A DNA stretch of 64,000 bases from Nostoc sp. LEGE 12450 (lineage in GTDB: Bacteria > Cyanobacteriota > Cyanobacteriia > Cyanobacteriales > Nostocaceae): contig NZ_JADEXU010000018.1 of NCBI RefSeq assembly GCF_015206895.1, positions 1 through 64,000 of the forward strand. Direction: 5' to 3'. The notes below the pieces were generated by a model. That model saw nothing but the letters and a program-made list of their open reading frames with translations, did not search any database and had not been told where the DNA came from. Positions 27,829-36,324 of the stretch are shown piece after piece. Made by a program: the position numbers and the translations under genes. Position 1 is the stretch's first letter, and every line of letters begins with the position of its first letter.

Positions 27829-27943
27829 TGCCCAGAGTTGTCCGTGGGTAGGCTTCCTTTGCTCGGAACTGCCGGAGTAGTTTCTCGCTCTTGCTGGCTT
27901 GGGTTTCCTTTCCTTAGAACTTAGGAAGCCTTGCCTCTGGGCA
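27829..27943 (+). ncRNA. candidate structured RNA or leader
   Basis: TGCCCAGAG (27829-27837) pairs perfectly with CTCTGGGCA (27935-27943). Inside, GGCTTCCT (27851-27858) pairs with AGGAAGCC (27923-27930), leaving a 13-nt versus 4-nt internal loop and a 64-nt branched interior. A rod with a central asymmetric bubble recalls 6S RNA, but length and sequence are not diagnostic. It lies 97 bp before the RNB gene and could be its leader. Confidence 0.35.
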
Positions 27944-28039
27944 ATTCGTTTCCAGCTTGTTTCTGTAAGCCGTGAGGGTATACAGGAATGAACCAGATTA
28001 AACAACAAATGATGTTTTGACCAAAGGTCGGTTCACTGC

Positions 28040-30394
28040 ATGGAATTTTCAATCGCTACACTCCTTGCCAATTTCACCGATGATAAATTGGTAGCTCGGA
28101 AGGTTTTAGAAAAGAAACTTGGCTGTGAAGATGAAAAAAGTTTACAAAAACTTCACATTGCCTTAGATGTTCTTGAAAAAATCGGTATTTTGGCCAAAGA
28201 ACGGGGCAAATACCGTCGTGTTTCAGAAGAGGGAATAATCGAGGCAAAACTCCGTTGTTCTAGTAAAGGCTTTTGCTTTGCTATTCAAGATGTGGAAGGA
28301 GCCGAGGATATTTACATCCGCGAAAGTCATTTGAGTAATGCTTGGAATGGCGATCGCGTTTTGGTTAGAGTTCTCAAAGAAGGCAGCCGCCGTCGCTCTC
28401 CTGAAGGAGAGGTTAAGCTGATTCTAGAACGTTCCAACCACACGTTACTGGCACGAATTAAGCAGGTGGAAACTGGTTTCCGGGCTGTGCCTTTAGACGA
28501 TCGATTGCTATTTGAACTCAAGATCCAACCTAACGAGGTAAAGTTGGAAGAAGCGATCGACCACCTTGTTCATGTGGAAGTTTTGCGTTACCCGTTGGCA
28601 CAATATCCTCCCCTTGGTCGAGTGGTGCAAATCCTCGGTAGCGATGCCGAAGCTGCTGCTGATATAGATTTAGTTACTTGCAAACACGACCTTTCCCGGA
28701 CTTTTCCCGATCATGTTCTCGAAGCAGCCGCCAAGTTGCCCAAAAAGCTACTCAAAGCAGACCTGAAAAATCGGCTAGATTTGCGTAATTTGTTTACTCT
28801 CACCATTGAAGGAGTAAATGGCGATACCAAAGTTATAGAAAACGCTTTTAGTTTAGAAAAAAACTTAGCCGGAAATTGGCTTTTGGGCGTTCATATCACT
28901 GATGTTTCTCACTATGTCCAACCTGACGAAGCCCTAGATAGAGAAGCACTCAAACGGGGTAAATCAGTGTATCTGGGAGAATTAGTACTGCCAATTTTGC
29001 CCCCAGTTGTGGCAGAACGCTGTTCTTTAATACCTGGGAGCGATCGCTTAACTATCTCTTTTTTAATTACCATTGATCCCCAATCTGGAGAAGTGTTGGA
29101 GTGGGAAATTCAACCCAGCGTCATCAACGTAGAGACTGCACTGACCACAGAACAAGCTCAAGCAATTCTTACAGGTGAATCTCAAGTTCAATCCCCACAG
29201 GTCGTCCAAATACTGCAAGACCTCCAAGCCTTACAAACAGGCGTGAAACAGGTACGGTTGAATCGTGGTAGCCTCCAGTTGAATCTACCGCCCAGCCAAA
29301 ACGCCTACTATGACGAGGGGATTCTCGGCGCTGTGGTGGTGAATGATTTACCAGTGCGATCGCTACTCACGGAGTTGGTACTGTTAGTTAATCAACTGTT
29401 CGCAACTCACTTAAATGCTCTTGGTGTTCCGGCTATCTGGCGAGTCCAAGGTACTCCTGATGTTGAAGATGTCCAGGAAATGCTGAAATTGGCAGTCAAT
29501 TTAGGCGTTGACCTCACACTAGATCCAGAAGTCGATATCCAACCCTTAGATTACCAACATTTGACCACAGCTTTTGCTGAATCTCCCTCTGAGCAAGTTC
29601 TTACTTACTTATTACAAGATACACTTAAGCCTTCTGCGTACAGCACCACCAAAGGATCTCACTTTGGTCTGGCACTACCGCAATATGTCCACTTTAGCGC
29701 TCCCTTGCGGCGTTTCCCAGATTTGCTGATGCAGAGAGTGTATTACACGCTACTCGAAAACGGACGCGATCGCCGCAATACCCGTGTCAGAGAACGCGTT
29801 AACCTGCGCCACTCCTCCAGCCACGAGGAAATTAACTGGAACGTTTTACCCCCAGAATTGCAACAAGAACTCCAAAGCGATTTGACTAGGGTAATTGTCC
29901 AAATCAACGACCGAGAAAAAGAAGTCCAAGAAGCTGAAGCCGATTTAGCCGGACTGCAAAAAGCCCAACTGATGAAGCAACGCATCGGCCAGGTATTTCA
30001 AGGCGTGATTACCGGCGTTCAATCCTACGGTTTCTTTGTGGAAATTGAAGTACCAGCAGCCGAGGTAGAATCCAGCAGTAATCCTGGTGTGCCTTTGAGG
30101 GTAGAGGGATTGGTACACGTCAGTTCTCTCAAAGACGATTGGTATGAATATCGCGCTAGACAACAGGCACTGTTTGGTCGCAAAAATCGCGCTTCTTATC
30201 GATTAGGCGATCGCGTCGCCGTCCAAGTTAAGAGTGTCGATTACTACCGTCAACAAATTGATTTGGTAACTGTTGGCAGCGATGGCCTAGCTAAAGGGAT
30301 AACTGGTAATGGCTCCAATGAGGAGCTTTCAGACCTGTATTTACCAAATGATATAGAGCCCGATGACCTAGATCCTTACTCTGAAGACGAGTAA
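28040..30394 (+). CDS. RNB-domain protein, RNase R/Zam-like, with altered catalytic residues
   Basis: The 784-residue protein has an N-terminal winged-helix and cold-shock region (1-200), an RNB domain (about 230-600) and a C-terminal S1 domain (about 640-745). Length fits the cyanobacterial Zam/RNase R-like group. In RNase II/R the active site is TID followed by DxDDA; here it reads TIEG...VIENA (E257, E267, N268), so the metal-binding Asp residues are replaced. The later RRFPDLLMQR box is kept. It may bind RNA without hydrolysing it. It is followed 18 bp on by ubiX on the same strand. Confidence 0.85.
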   Translation: MEFSIATLLANFTDDKLVARKVLEKKLGCEDEKSLQKLHIALDVLEKIGILAKERGKYRRVSEEGIIEAKLRCSSKGFCFAIQDVEGAEDIYIRESHLSNAWNGDRVLVRVLKEGSRRRSPEGEVKLILERSNHTLLARIKQVETGFRAVPLDDRLLFELKIQPNEVKLEEAIDHLVHVEVLRYPLAQYPPLGRVVQILGSDAEAAADIDLVTCKHDLSRTFPDHVLEAAAKLPKKLLKADLKNRLDLRNLFTLTIEGVNGDTKVIENAFSLEKNLAGNWLLGVHITDVSHYVQPDEALDREALKRGKSVYLGELVLPILPPVVAERCSLIPGSDRLTISFLITIDPQSGEVLEWEIQPSVINVETALTTEQAQAILTGESQVQSPQVVQILQDLQALQTGVKQVRLNRGSLQLNLPPSQNAYYDEGILGAVVVNDLPVRSLLTELVLLVNQLFATHLNALGVPAIWRVQGTPDVEDVQEMLKLAVNLGVDLTLDPEVDIQPLDYQHLTTAFAESPSEQVLTYLLQDTLKPSAYSTTKGSHFGLALPQYVHFSAPLRRFPDLLMQRVYYTLLENGRDRRNTRVRERVNLRHSSSHEEINWNVLPPELQQELQSDLTRVIVQINDREKEVQEAEADLAGLQKAQLMKQRIGQVFQGVITGVQSYGFFVEIEVPAAEVESSSNPGVPLRVEGLVHVSSLKDDWYEYRARQQALFGRKNRASYRLGDRVAVQVKSVDYYRQQIDLVTVGSDGLAKGITGNGSNEELSDLYLPNDIEPDDLDPYSEDE

Positions 30395-30411
30395 AATCCC
30401 CTAAACTTCAC

Positions 30412-31032
30412 GTGTCAAATAACAGCAAACCTCTCATTTTAGGCGTATCGGGCGCATCTGGTCTGATTTACGCTGTTCGCGCGATCAAATTTTTGCTAGA
30501 AGCGGATTATAGTATTGAATTGGTTGCCTCTAAATCTACTTACATGGTTTGGCAGTCAGAACAGGAAATTCGGATGCCACCAGAACCAATTCAACAAGAA
30601 CAATTTTGGCGAGAGCAAGCTGGAGTCGCCCTTTTGGGTAAACTCCGTTGCCATCCTTGGGGTGATGTTGGAGCCGGGATTGCGAGTGGTTCCTTTGCCA
30701 CTCTGGGGATGATAATTATTCCATGCAGCATGAGTACAGTAGCAAAGCTAGCGGTTGGCTTGAGTTCTGATTTACTAGAACGGGCAGCAGATGTCCAACT
30801 CAAAGAAGGGCGAAAGCTGGTCATTGTCCCTCGTGAAACGCCTTTTAGCCTCATTCACCTGCGTAACTTAACCTCTTTAGCTGAAGTTGGAGTTAGAATT
30901 GTCCCCGCTATTCCCGCCTGGTACCATAATCCCCAAACCATTGAAGATTTAGTTGATTTTGTAGTTGCCCGTGCTTTAGATCAACTAGATATTGACTGCA
31001 TCCCAATTCAAAGGTGGGAAGGTCGTCGCTAA
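30412..31032 (+). CDS. ubiX: flavin prenyltransferase, UbiX family
   Basis: A 206-residue flavoprotein with the UbiX signature LGVSGASGLIYAVRAI at 9-24, IIIPCSMSTVAKLAVGLSSDL near 102, and the C-terminal RETPFSLIHLRNL near 142. UbiX joins dimethylallyl phosphate to FMN to make prenylated FMN, the cofactor of UbiD-type decarboxylases, used in plastoquinone or other aromatic pathways. I use the GTG at 30412, because the protein begins MSNNSKPLILGVSG from there and no ATG lies before the motif. It starts 18 bp after the RNB gene and is probably co-transcribed. Confidence 0.93.
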   Translation: MSNNSKPLILGVSGASGLIYAVRAIKFLLEADYSIELVASKSTYMVWQSEQEIRMPPEPIQQEQFWREQAGVALLGKLRCHPWGDVGAGIASGSFATLGMIIIPCSMSTVAKLAVGLSSDLLERAADVQLKEGRKLVIVPRETPFSLIHLRNLTSLAEVGVRIVPAIPAWYHNPQTIEDLVDFVVARALDQLDIDCIPIQRWEGRR

Positions 31033-31140
31033 CGCCCCTAGTGGACTAATCGGAAATTTCACAATAGTCCTAAAAGGGTAATGATAGAGATGGCTGATAG
31101 TGTCAGTAGTCAGTGAACAGTAATTAGTGAAGAGTAATCA

Positions 31141-31199
31141 GACTGATAACTGACCACTGACCACTGACAACTAACCACTGACAATTGACAATTGACAAA
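31141..31199. repeat. heptanucleotide tandem repeat
   Basis: Imperfect run of CTGACCA/CTGACAA/TTGACAA units directly before the LapA-like gene. The run can be read as part of the gene from a TTG, which shows how such repeats can shift apparent starts. Confidence 0.8.
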
Positions 31200-31205
31200 A
31201 TTGCT

Positions 31206-31901
31206 ATGGCTGTAATTCGCTTAATTCTATTGGTGGCGGTACTGGGAGGACTAACGCTGTTGTTAGTTCAAAATTGGTCGCCTGTCCTATCGCTAGTATT
31301 TTTGGGCGTGCGAACTCAACCATTACCACTAGCGATATGGATTTTGTTCAGTACTACTACAGGTGCTTTCACATCTATATTGATTGCTACCTTGTTTAAC
31401 TTATCCAATTATTTTGGGGCAGGACAACGCCAAACTCCTAACCGCCGAAGCACAACTTCGCCTCGTGCAAAGGCAACCCAAAGAGAAGAATCTACATCTC
31501 GTGCCACTCCTCCACCAGCTAGTAAAAAAGAAGAGCCTACTAGTGATGAATTTGATGATTGGGAGACAAATGGCAGTAGAGATGATGATTGGAACTTTGA
31601 TGAAAAGTCCGAGGAAGCGCCTAAACCTAATCCTCAAGCTCAACCTGCTAGAGACTCGAAAATCTACGAACGTCAATCAGAAGCCAAAAGCAGTTCTCAG
31701 TCTGGTTCAGTTTACTCCTACAGCTACCGTGAGCCCAAAAATACGGCTGTGGGAAAAACTGAATCCGTTTATGATGCCGATTACCGAGTAATCATCCCCC
31801 CTTATCAACCACCCACAACTAATCAAGCGGATGACGATGATTGGGAATTTTTTGATGATGATGAGGATTTTGAGGATGATGATAAACGCCCCCGTCGGTA
31901 A
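31206..31901 (+). CDS. membrane protein with LapA-like N-terminus and acidic tail
   Basis: About 231 residues. Two membrane helices (4-28 and 38-62) enclose VQNWSPVLSLVFLG, the layout of LapA/DUF1049 proteins. Then comes a low-complexity cytosolic tail rich in Ser, Pro and Lys with clusters of Asp/Glu and aromatic residues (DEFDDWE, DDDWNFDE, DDDDWEFFDDDEDFEDDD). Such tails occur in cyanobacterial proteins of unknown role. I take the ATG at 31206 because the upstream TTG lies in repeat DNA. Function is unknown; LapA in E. coli controls lipopolysaccharide synthesis, which may not apply here. Confidence 0.75.
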   Translation: MAVIRLILLVAVLGGLTLLLVQNWSPVLSLVFLGVRTQPLPLAIWILFSTTTGAFTSILIATLFNLSNYFGAGQRQTPNRRSTTSPRAKATQREESTSRATPPPASKKEEPTSDEFDDWETNGSRDDDWNFDEKSEEAPKPNPQAQPARDSKIYERQSEAKSSSQSGSVYSYSYREPKNTAVGKTESVYDADYRVIIPPYQPPTTNQADDDDWEFFDDDEDFEDDDKRPRR

Positions 31902-31920
31902 GACATAGTAGGCTAAGTCT

Positions 31921-32115
31921 CTACTTGATTCCACACCTCTCTCTAGACTCCTGCTTGACCTTACCAGTCATGGCAGCTTCCTGCAAAGCCATGAAAGCAT
32001 TTAAATCTTCCAAGTCATACGGAGTAGTCAACAATTGTCGTAGTTGATTTTCAGCTTCCACTGTCAAATAGCCAGTTGCTAAAGCTTTTTGTACAACGTC
32101 ACGAATTCGATTCAT
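31921..32115 (-). CDS. small conserved cyanobacterial protein
   Basis: A 64-residue protein beginning MNRIRDVVQKALATGYLTVEAENQLRQLL, followed by YDLEDLNAFMALQEAAM. It is wholly helical and soluble by composition. The start is the inner ATG at 32115, preceded by GAGG eight bases upstream; the outer ATG at 32148 has no such site. I recognise the pattern as a short protein conserved in cyanobacteria without known function. It converges with the LapA-like gene, 20 bp away. Confidence 0.7.
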   Translation of the reverse strand: MNRIRDVVQKALATGYLTVEAENQLRQLLTTPYDLEDLNAFMALQEAAMTGKVKQESRERCGIK

Positions 32116-32637
32116 AGTTGACGCCTCATTCATCCTATATTTATTCATTCAGGCTTATTGGGGTGAAATATGCAGTAGTTTTTGTGTCGAAACTTCTTTC
32201 TTTACAAAGCTTTTTTGGGCGATCGCAGAATACTAGTCATTATTTACACCTTTTTCAGAAACATTTAATTGGGCAGGACTTGTTATAACTAGATTTTTAG
32301 ACTAACCATACCGTGCTATTAGAAACACAGTATTTTGTATACTTAAAATTATGCACCAGAGTGAAAATTCGGATTATTTAGATAGACAGAAATTGTTTGG
32401 ATAAAGTTTCAAACAAGCTATATTAATTTTTTCATTAAGCAAAGCGATCGCTATACAGCAACTACCAAGTTACTACAGGACAATTACTAGATTTTTTAGA
32501 AATTTATCGTTGATTGTTTATAGTAATTTCACTGAAGAATGGTTAATTTATTGCTAAGTTACTTTCAATACATTAATAAATAGACTTGAGAGTAAAGAAA
32601 AGTAGTTAGAAAAGAACATTTAAAGAATTAAGGTTTA

Positions 32638-32818
32638 AAAGCTAACATAGTAGAATCTCTTTAGGGATTAAAACGGGTTTTCAAATCATTAAAGTTAAAG
32701 TAAAAAGTGTTACTAATTGCAATGTATCAAAATGCCTGTTAGGGATTGAAACAAAACTCTACTACCTTCAGGAAGCGGTAGGGAAAAGATTGCAATTGAT
32801 CAAAATTCCTATTAGGGA
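32638..32818 (+). CRISPR. degenerate three-repeat CRISPR relic
   Basis: Three related copies of a ~37-nt unit: 32638-32674 (divergent, ending TTTAGGGATTAAAAC), 32716-32752 (ending GTTAGGGATTGAAAC) and 32789-32818 (cut after ATTAGGGA). The best pair share the start ATTGCAAT and a core AAAAT-x-CCT-x-TTAGGGA, which is the form of cyanobacterial CRISPR repeats ending in ATTGAAAC. Intervening sequences of 41 and 36 nt are spacer-sized. No cas gene is within the window. Divergent and truncated repeats point to a dead array. Confidence 0.6.
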
Positions 32819-33103
32819 GCCTCTCTTTCCTATACTCTGCTAATGAATGGCTGATTAGGGGCTCCTCCAGTTAGATATTGATACTATTTGTATGTGAGAC
32901 TGCGCCAAAATTTCTTTATTTGTGTCCTTTGGCGGTTGCTCATGGGAAAGACACTCCGCGTTGGCAAAGCCTCTCTCTTTGGGAGAAGACCGCGCAGGAT
33001 TTTATAGATGGGGTAAAAAGTGAGGATCTATGATTCAAGCGTCTTGCAATTTTTAATTAATAATTTTTAATTTTTAATTGGAGCGTTCGCGCAGCGTCTC
33101 GTA

Positions 33104-33445
33104 GAGAAGCGACTTGACCTACGCCTTGGACAAGCACTCTCTACGCTTCCCCAGATTGCTGCCGAGAACAGTCCATTTGACCTGATCTTCATTGATGCCG
33201 ACAAGCCAAACAATCCCGATTACTTCAAATGGGCGCTCAAGCTTTCCCGTCCCGGTAGCCTGATCGTTGCCGATAATGTCGTGCGTAACGGAGCAGTAAT
33301 TGATGCCACCAGCAGCGATCCTAGCGTTCAGGGTATGCGTCGCTTCAATGAATTGCTTGCCTCTGAGCCACGCATCAACGCTACGGCAATTCAGACCGTG
33401 GGCAGCAAAGGATACGACGGCTTTGCGATCGCAATAGTAAACTGA
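33104..33445 (+). pseudogene. O-methyltransferase gene fragment (C-terminal part)
   Basis: From about 33104 to the TGA at 33443-33445 the plus strand encodes the C-terminal half of a class I SAM O-methyltransferase of the caffeoyl-CoA type: RLDLRLGQAL, FDLIFIDADKPN (metal-binding Asp region), LIVADNVVRNG and GYDGFAIA. No start codon exists; the frame stops at 33068 and the 5' side is replaced by a palindromic repeat (GCGTTCGCGCAGCGTCTCG) and AT-rich repeat DNA. It is a remnant of a gene whose front half is lost. Confidence 0.8.
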
Positions 33446-33469
33446 AAATAGCAAGAGATTTTTATTTGG

Positions 33470-33571
33470 TCAGTCTTGGGAACGATTTTGAGGGAACAGG
33501 TAGGCGATCGCAGCGTAACCCGAAACACTTAGTAGACTAACCAAAAAAGCAGCCAAAAAAAAAGTAGACAT
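33470..33571 (-). CDS. possible 33-residue single-helix membrane protein
   Basis: ATG at 33571 opens a 33-codon frame. The product begins MSTFFLAAFLVSLLSV, continues as one membrane helix to about residue 26, and ends in a short polar tail (PQNRSQD). Size and form are those of small cyanobacterial membrane subunits, but it matches none I know (PsbX, PsbY, PetL, PetM, Psb30). No clear ribosome site. It is 172 bp downstream of the sensor kinase gene on the same strand. Confidence 0.3.
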   Translation of the reverse strand: MSTFFLAAFLVSLLSVSGYAAIAYLFPQNRSQD

Positions 33572-33743
33572 ATAGAATTCTACCCAAATGCCAAATTAAC
33601 GTTATATTCCAAACAATTCCAAAATCTCGATATCCATCAAAAAAACAAGATTTTGGTTAGATACTTTCAAATTAGCAATTGGGTATGACACAGCCGTGAC
33701 TACCTTGTGTCAATGCCTTGTATGTCAAGGGTTTTGGCTCAAC

Positions 33744-34832
33744 TTAAGCTAAAAGCAGAAAAAACCGAAACGTACTGCCAACTCCCAACTCGCTTTCTAC
33801 CTGAATCTGACCGCCTTGTAGTTCAATCAAACGACGGGAAATAGTTAAACCAATACCAGTACCTCCCGAATGGCGATCGCGCGATTGGTCGGCTCGCCAG
33901 AAACGCTCAAACACATGAGGCAAATTTTCTGGAGCGATACCAATACCTGTATCTATAACCGCAATCCAGAGAAGAGAAGCTTCAATCCCAACACGAATGG
34001 TAATTGAACCTTCGTTAGTGTAACGCACCGCATTACCAAGCAAATTAACCAACACCTGTTCTGTACGGTCAATATCCGCCAAGACAAGAGGTAGCACAGA
34101 TGGACATTGTAAGAGCAGAACTGGCCCATCTTCCAACAATTGATCGGTGAATTTCTCCACTAACGACTCTAATAACGGACGCAGATTTACCCGTTGTATA
34201 TTAATTGGCAAATAACCAGCTTCTGCCTTAGACAATTCTTGTAAATCGTTCACCAGCCGCTCTAAGCGCCTAGTTTCTTTAGCTAAACGCCGATAAATTT
34301 CAGGAGACGCTTCAATTTCCCCATCAGCCAGTTCTTCCAAGTAACCACGTACAACTGTTAACGGTGTCCTTAGTTCATGAGTCATGTCTCCAATCACCTC
34401 TCGCCGCCGCGCTTCTACCCCTTCTAAACTGGCTGCCATCCGATTGAAACTAGCACCCAGTCCATTCAGTTCTGGAATATCAGACATAGGTAGTCTTGCA
34501 TCCATCTGACCAGCAGCAAATTTCTGGGTGATTTGTTCCATCTCCGTCAAGCGCTGCATAATTCGTCTGGACACCCAATAACTCAATCCTCCGGCTGCCG
34601 TAGTACCGACTAAAACTGACCAAATAGTGCTTCGCCGCCAAGCAAGTTCAAATCCTGTAACCAATTCAGTCCGAACATCAATTAAGTCGAACCCCTGATT
34701 TTCTAATCGTTCCAAATGCAGCACAAATAAGCGGGGGGAAGAGATTTTGCTAATGCTCACCAGACTAGCTACCCCCACGATCATTACTACTAAGTGGGAG
34801 AAAAATAGGCGCGTTCTCAGCCCCATCTTCAT
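33744..34832 (-). CDS. sensor histidine kinase
   Basis: A 362-residue membrane kinase. Helices at 9-29 and 69-88 enclose a short periplasmic loop of about 40 residues; HAMP domain at 88-140; dimerisation domain with phospho-acceptor H152 in DMTHELRTPL; ATPase domain with NLLGNAVRYT, DTGIGIAPE and GGTGIGLTIS. The sensory loop is too small for a classical PAS domain, so the signal may be sensed in the membrane. It starts 5 bp after the stop of the response regulator gene and is surely co-transcribed. The signal is unknown; BaeS/PhoR-type kinases are the closest by layout. Confidence 0.93.
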   Translation of the reverse strand: MKMGLRTRLFFSHLVVMIVGVASLVSISKISSPRLFVLHLERLENQGFDLIDVRTELVTGFELAWRRSTIWSVLVGTTAAGGLSYWVSRRIMQRLTEMEQITQKFAAGQMDARLPMSDIPELNGLGASFNRMAASLEGVEARRREVIGDMTHELRTPLTVVRGYLEELADGEIEASPEIYRRLAKETRRLERLVNDLQELSKAEAGYLPINIQRVNLRPLLESLVEKFTDQLLEDGPVLLLQCPSVLPLVLADIDRTEQVLVNLLGNAVRYTNEGSITIRVGIEASLLWIAVIDTGIGIAPENLPHVFERFWRADQSRDRHSGGTGIGLTISRRLIELQGGQIQVESELGVGSTFRFFLLLA

Positions 34833-34837
34833 AACAT

Positions 34838-35548
34838 TTACGCTACCGGAGGATCTTCAAATTTATAGCCCACTCCCACAACCGTTTTAATAAAAGTAGG
34901 ACTTGCCGAATCAGGCTCAATCTTTTTTCGCAACCTAGCTACATGAGTATCAACCACTCGCTCATCGCCGAAAAAGTTATCTCCCCAAAGTTTATCAATT
35001 AATTGAGTGCGATTCCAAACTCGACCAGGATTGCTAACAAAAGTGGTTAGTAAGTTAAATTCCAGGGTAGTTAAGTCCAAAATTTCCGGTTGCTGAGAAT
35101 TCATCTGACGGCTGGCAGTGCGCTGGTCTACATCGACGATAAAGTGTTGAGTACGATTGACTTGATTTTGTCCCCCTTGGCGGAGGCTACGCCGCAATAA
35201 TGCCCGCACCCTAGCTACCAACTCTCTAGGGCTAAAGGGTTTTACCATGTAATCATCAGCACCAGTAGATAGACCAATCACGCGATCGATTTCCTCACCC
35301 TTAGCTGTGAGCATCAAAATGTAAGGATCTTTTGTACCCGGTTTCTGGCGAATTCTGGCGCAAACTTCCAACCCATCCAAACCAGGAATCATTAAATCTA
35401 GAATGATTAAATCAGGTGGTTGCTCCTGAAACATTCGTAAAGCATTTATCCCATCGCGACTAATGCGACAAAAAAACCCTTCTTTTTCTAAAGATAATTG
35501 AATTAAATGAGCAATTTCTGGCTCATCTTCAACTATTAAAATATCCAT
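34838..35548 (-). CDS. OmpR/PhoB-family response regulator
   Basis: A 236-residue regulator. The receiver domain (1-118) has the acidic pocket ED at 7-8, phospho-acceptor D51 in LDLMIPG, and K101-type Lys in VKPFSPREL. The winged-helix DNA-binding domain (130-232) has LTTLEFNLL and VDTHVARLRKKIE. It is the first gene of the pair with the kinase. Target genes are not evident; the neighbouring desaturases are on the same strand upstream, but are separated by more than 1 kb and an NYN-domain gene. Confidence 0.94.
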   Translation of the reverse strand: MDILIVEDEPEIAHLIQLSLEKEGFFCRISRDGINALRMFQEQPPDLIILDLMIPGLDGLEVCARIRQKPGTKDPYILMLTAKGEEIDRVIGLSTGADDYMVKPFSPRELVARVRALLRRSLRQGGQNQVNRTQHFIVDVDQRTASRQMNSQQPEILDLTTLEFNLLTTFVSNPGRVWNRTQLIDKLWGDNFFGDERVVDTHVARLRKKIEPDSASPTFIKTVVGVGYKFEDPPVA

Positions 35549-35628
35549 TTTAATTAATCACAAAACTAGGAGCAGACAAGGGGTAAAATCCCCTTGTTAC
35601 AAAATAGATAAACTTCCGCCAGAGTGGA

Positions 35629-36324
35629 TTAAAGGTTTGAATTTGACGGTGTGCGATAACTATAGCCAAGATTAGAATCTTTTTGAATGTGTGCTTTAAT
35701 ACTATCGAGGTCAATGAAGCAGTCAGCAACATCAATCAAGCTTTCACTAGTAGTAGTTTGTAGACTCACCACTTCCACCCGAACTCCCATTCTGCTGACA
35801 GCGTTCACCGCATAAGCTAAGTCTCCATCACCACTGACTAAGACCGCAGTATCATAATAAGGAGCTAGAGTTATCATATCTACAGCAATTTCTACGTTCA
35901 GATTTGATTTTTTGAAATTCTCTGCTGGTTGCATGATATCTTTAGCTACTACACGATAGCCATTACGACGCATCCATAACAGAAAACCCTGTTGCTTTTC
36001 ATTGCTGTTATCAACCCCAGTATAAAAGAAAGCCCGCAACAGTCTTGAACCATTGGTTAAATGACAAAGCAATTTAACGTAGTCAATTTCGATGCCCAGT
36101 TGTAAAGCTGTATGAAATAGGTTTAAGCCATCAATAAAAATAGCAACTCGACCACGATTCAAGCTATTAACAATTGAACTATCAGATGTAGTATCTTGTA
36201 TTTTAGGCTCTTTACTTTTGACCGTAGTATCGCTCAAATTTTGCCCTTGCCAATGTGGTTTAGTTTTGAGTACTTTAGGTTCCTTAAATTCATTTGTTTG
36301 TTTACTAAAATTAGTTATAATCAT
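35629..36324 (-). CDS. NYN-domain protein, LabA-like
   Basis: A 231-residue protein with a polar N-terminal 48 residues and an NYN (PIN-like, DUF88) domain at about 50-205: VAIFIDGLNLFHTAL, VEIAVDMITLAPYYD and LVSGDGDLAYAVNAV carry the acidic residues of the fold. LabA of Synechococcus acts in circadian output; NYN proteins in general are proposed ribonucleases. The ATG at 36324 has GAGG five bases upstream, which supports the start. It lies 80 bp upstream of the response regulator gene on the same strand and could share a transcript. Confidence 0.88.
   Translation of the reverse strand: MIITNFSKQTNEFKEPKVLKTKPHWQGQNLSDTTVKSKEPKIQDTTSDSSIVNSLNRGRVAIFIDGLNLFHTALQLGIEIDYVKLLCHLTNGSRLLRAFFYTGVDNSNEKQQGFLLWMRRNGYRVVAKDIMQPAENFKKSNLNVEIAVDMITLAPYYDTAVLVSGDGDLAYAVNAVSRMGVRVEVVSLQTTTSESLIDVADCFIDLDSIKAHIQKDSNLGYSYRTPSNSNL

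Larger units (their letters stand above)
27073..28039. other. 967-bp intergenic region upstream of the RNB gene
   Basis: Contains a foldback repeat (27099-27174), a cluster of GC-rich palindromic repeats with CTTCTCCC...GGGAGAAG and GCGCTTCGCGTC units (27520-27660), and a structured stretch (27829-27943). The 80-codon minus-strand frame in 27766-28008 has no family resemblance and is not called. Confidence 0.55.
32149..33743. other. 1.6-kb low-coding region with relics
   Basis: AT-rich, decayed stretch with no full-length gene. It holds the CRISPR relic (32638-32818), a GGAGCC/GGCTCC inverted repeat (32816-32863), palindromic repeats near 32950-33000 and 33080-33110, an AATTTTTAATT run (33049-33079), a methyltransferase gene fragment and one possible 33-residue membrane protein. 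Confidence 0.6.

Noticed and set aside
27766-28008. 80-codon minus-strand frame upstream of the RNB gene
   Set aside because: Basic, low-complexity product without family resemblance, lying across a structured RNA-like region.
33119-33454. 111-codon minus-strand frame
   Set aside because: It is the complement of the methyltransferase fragment, whose plus-strand reading has clear family motifs.
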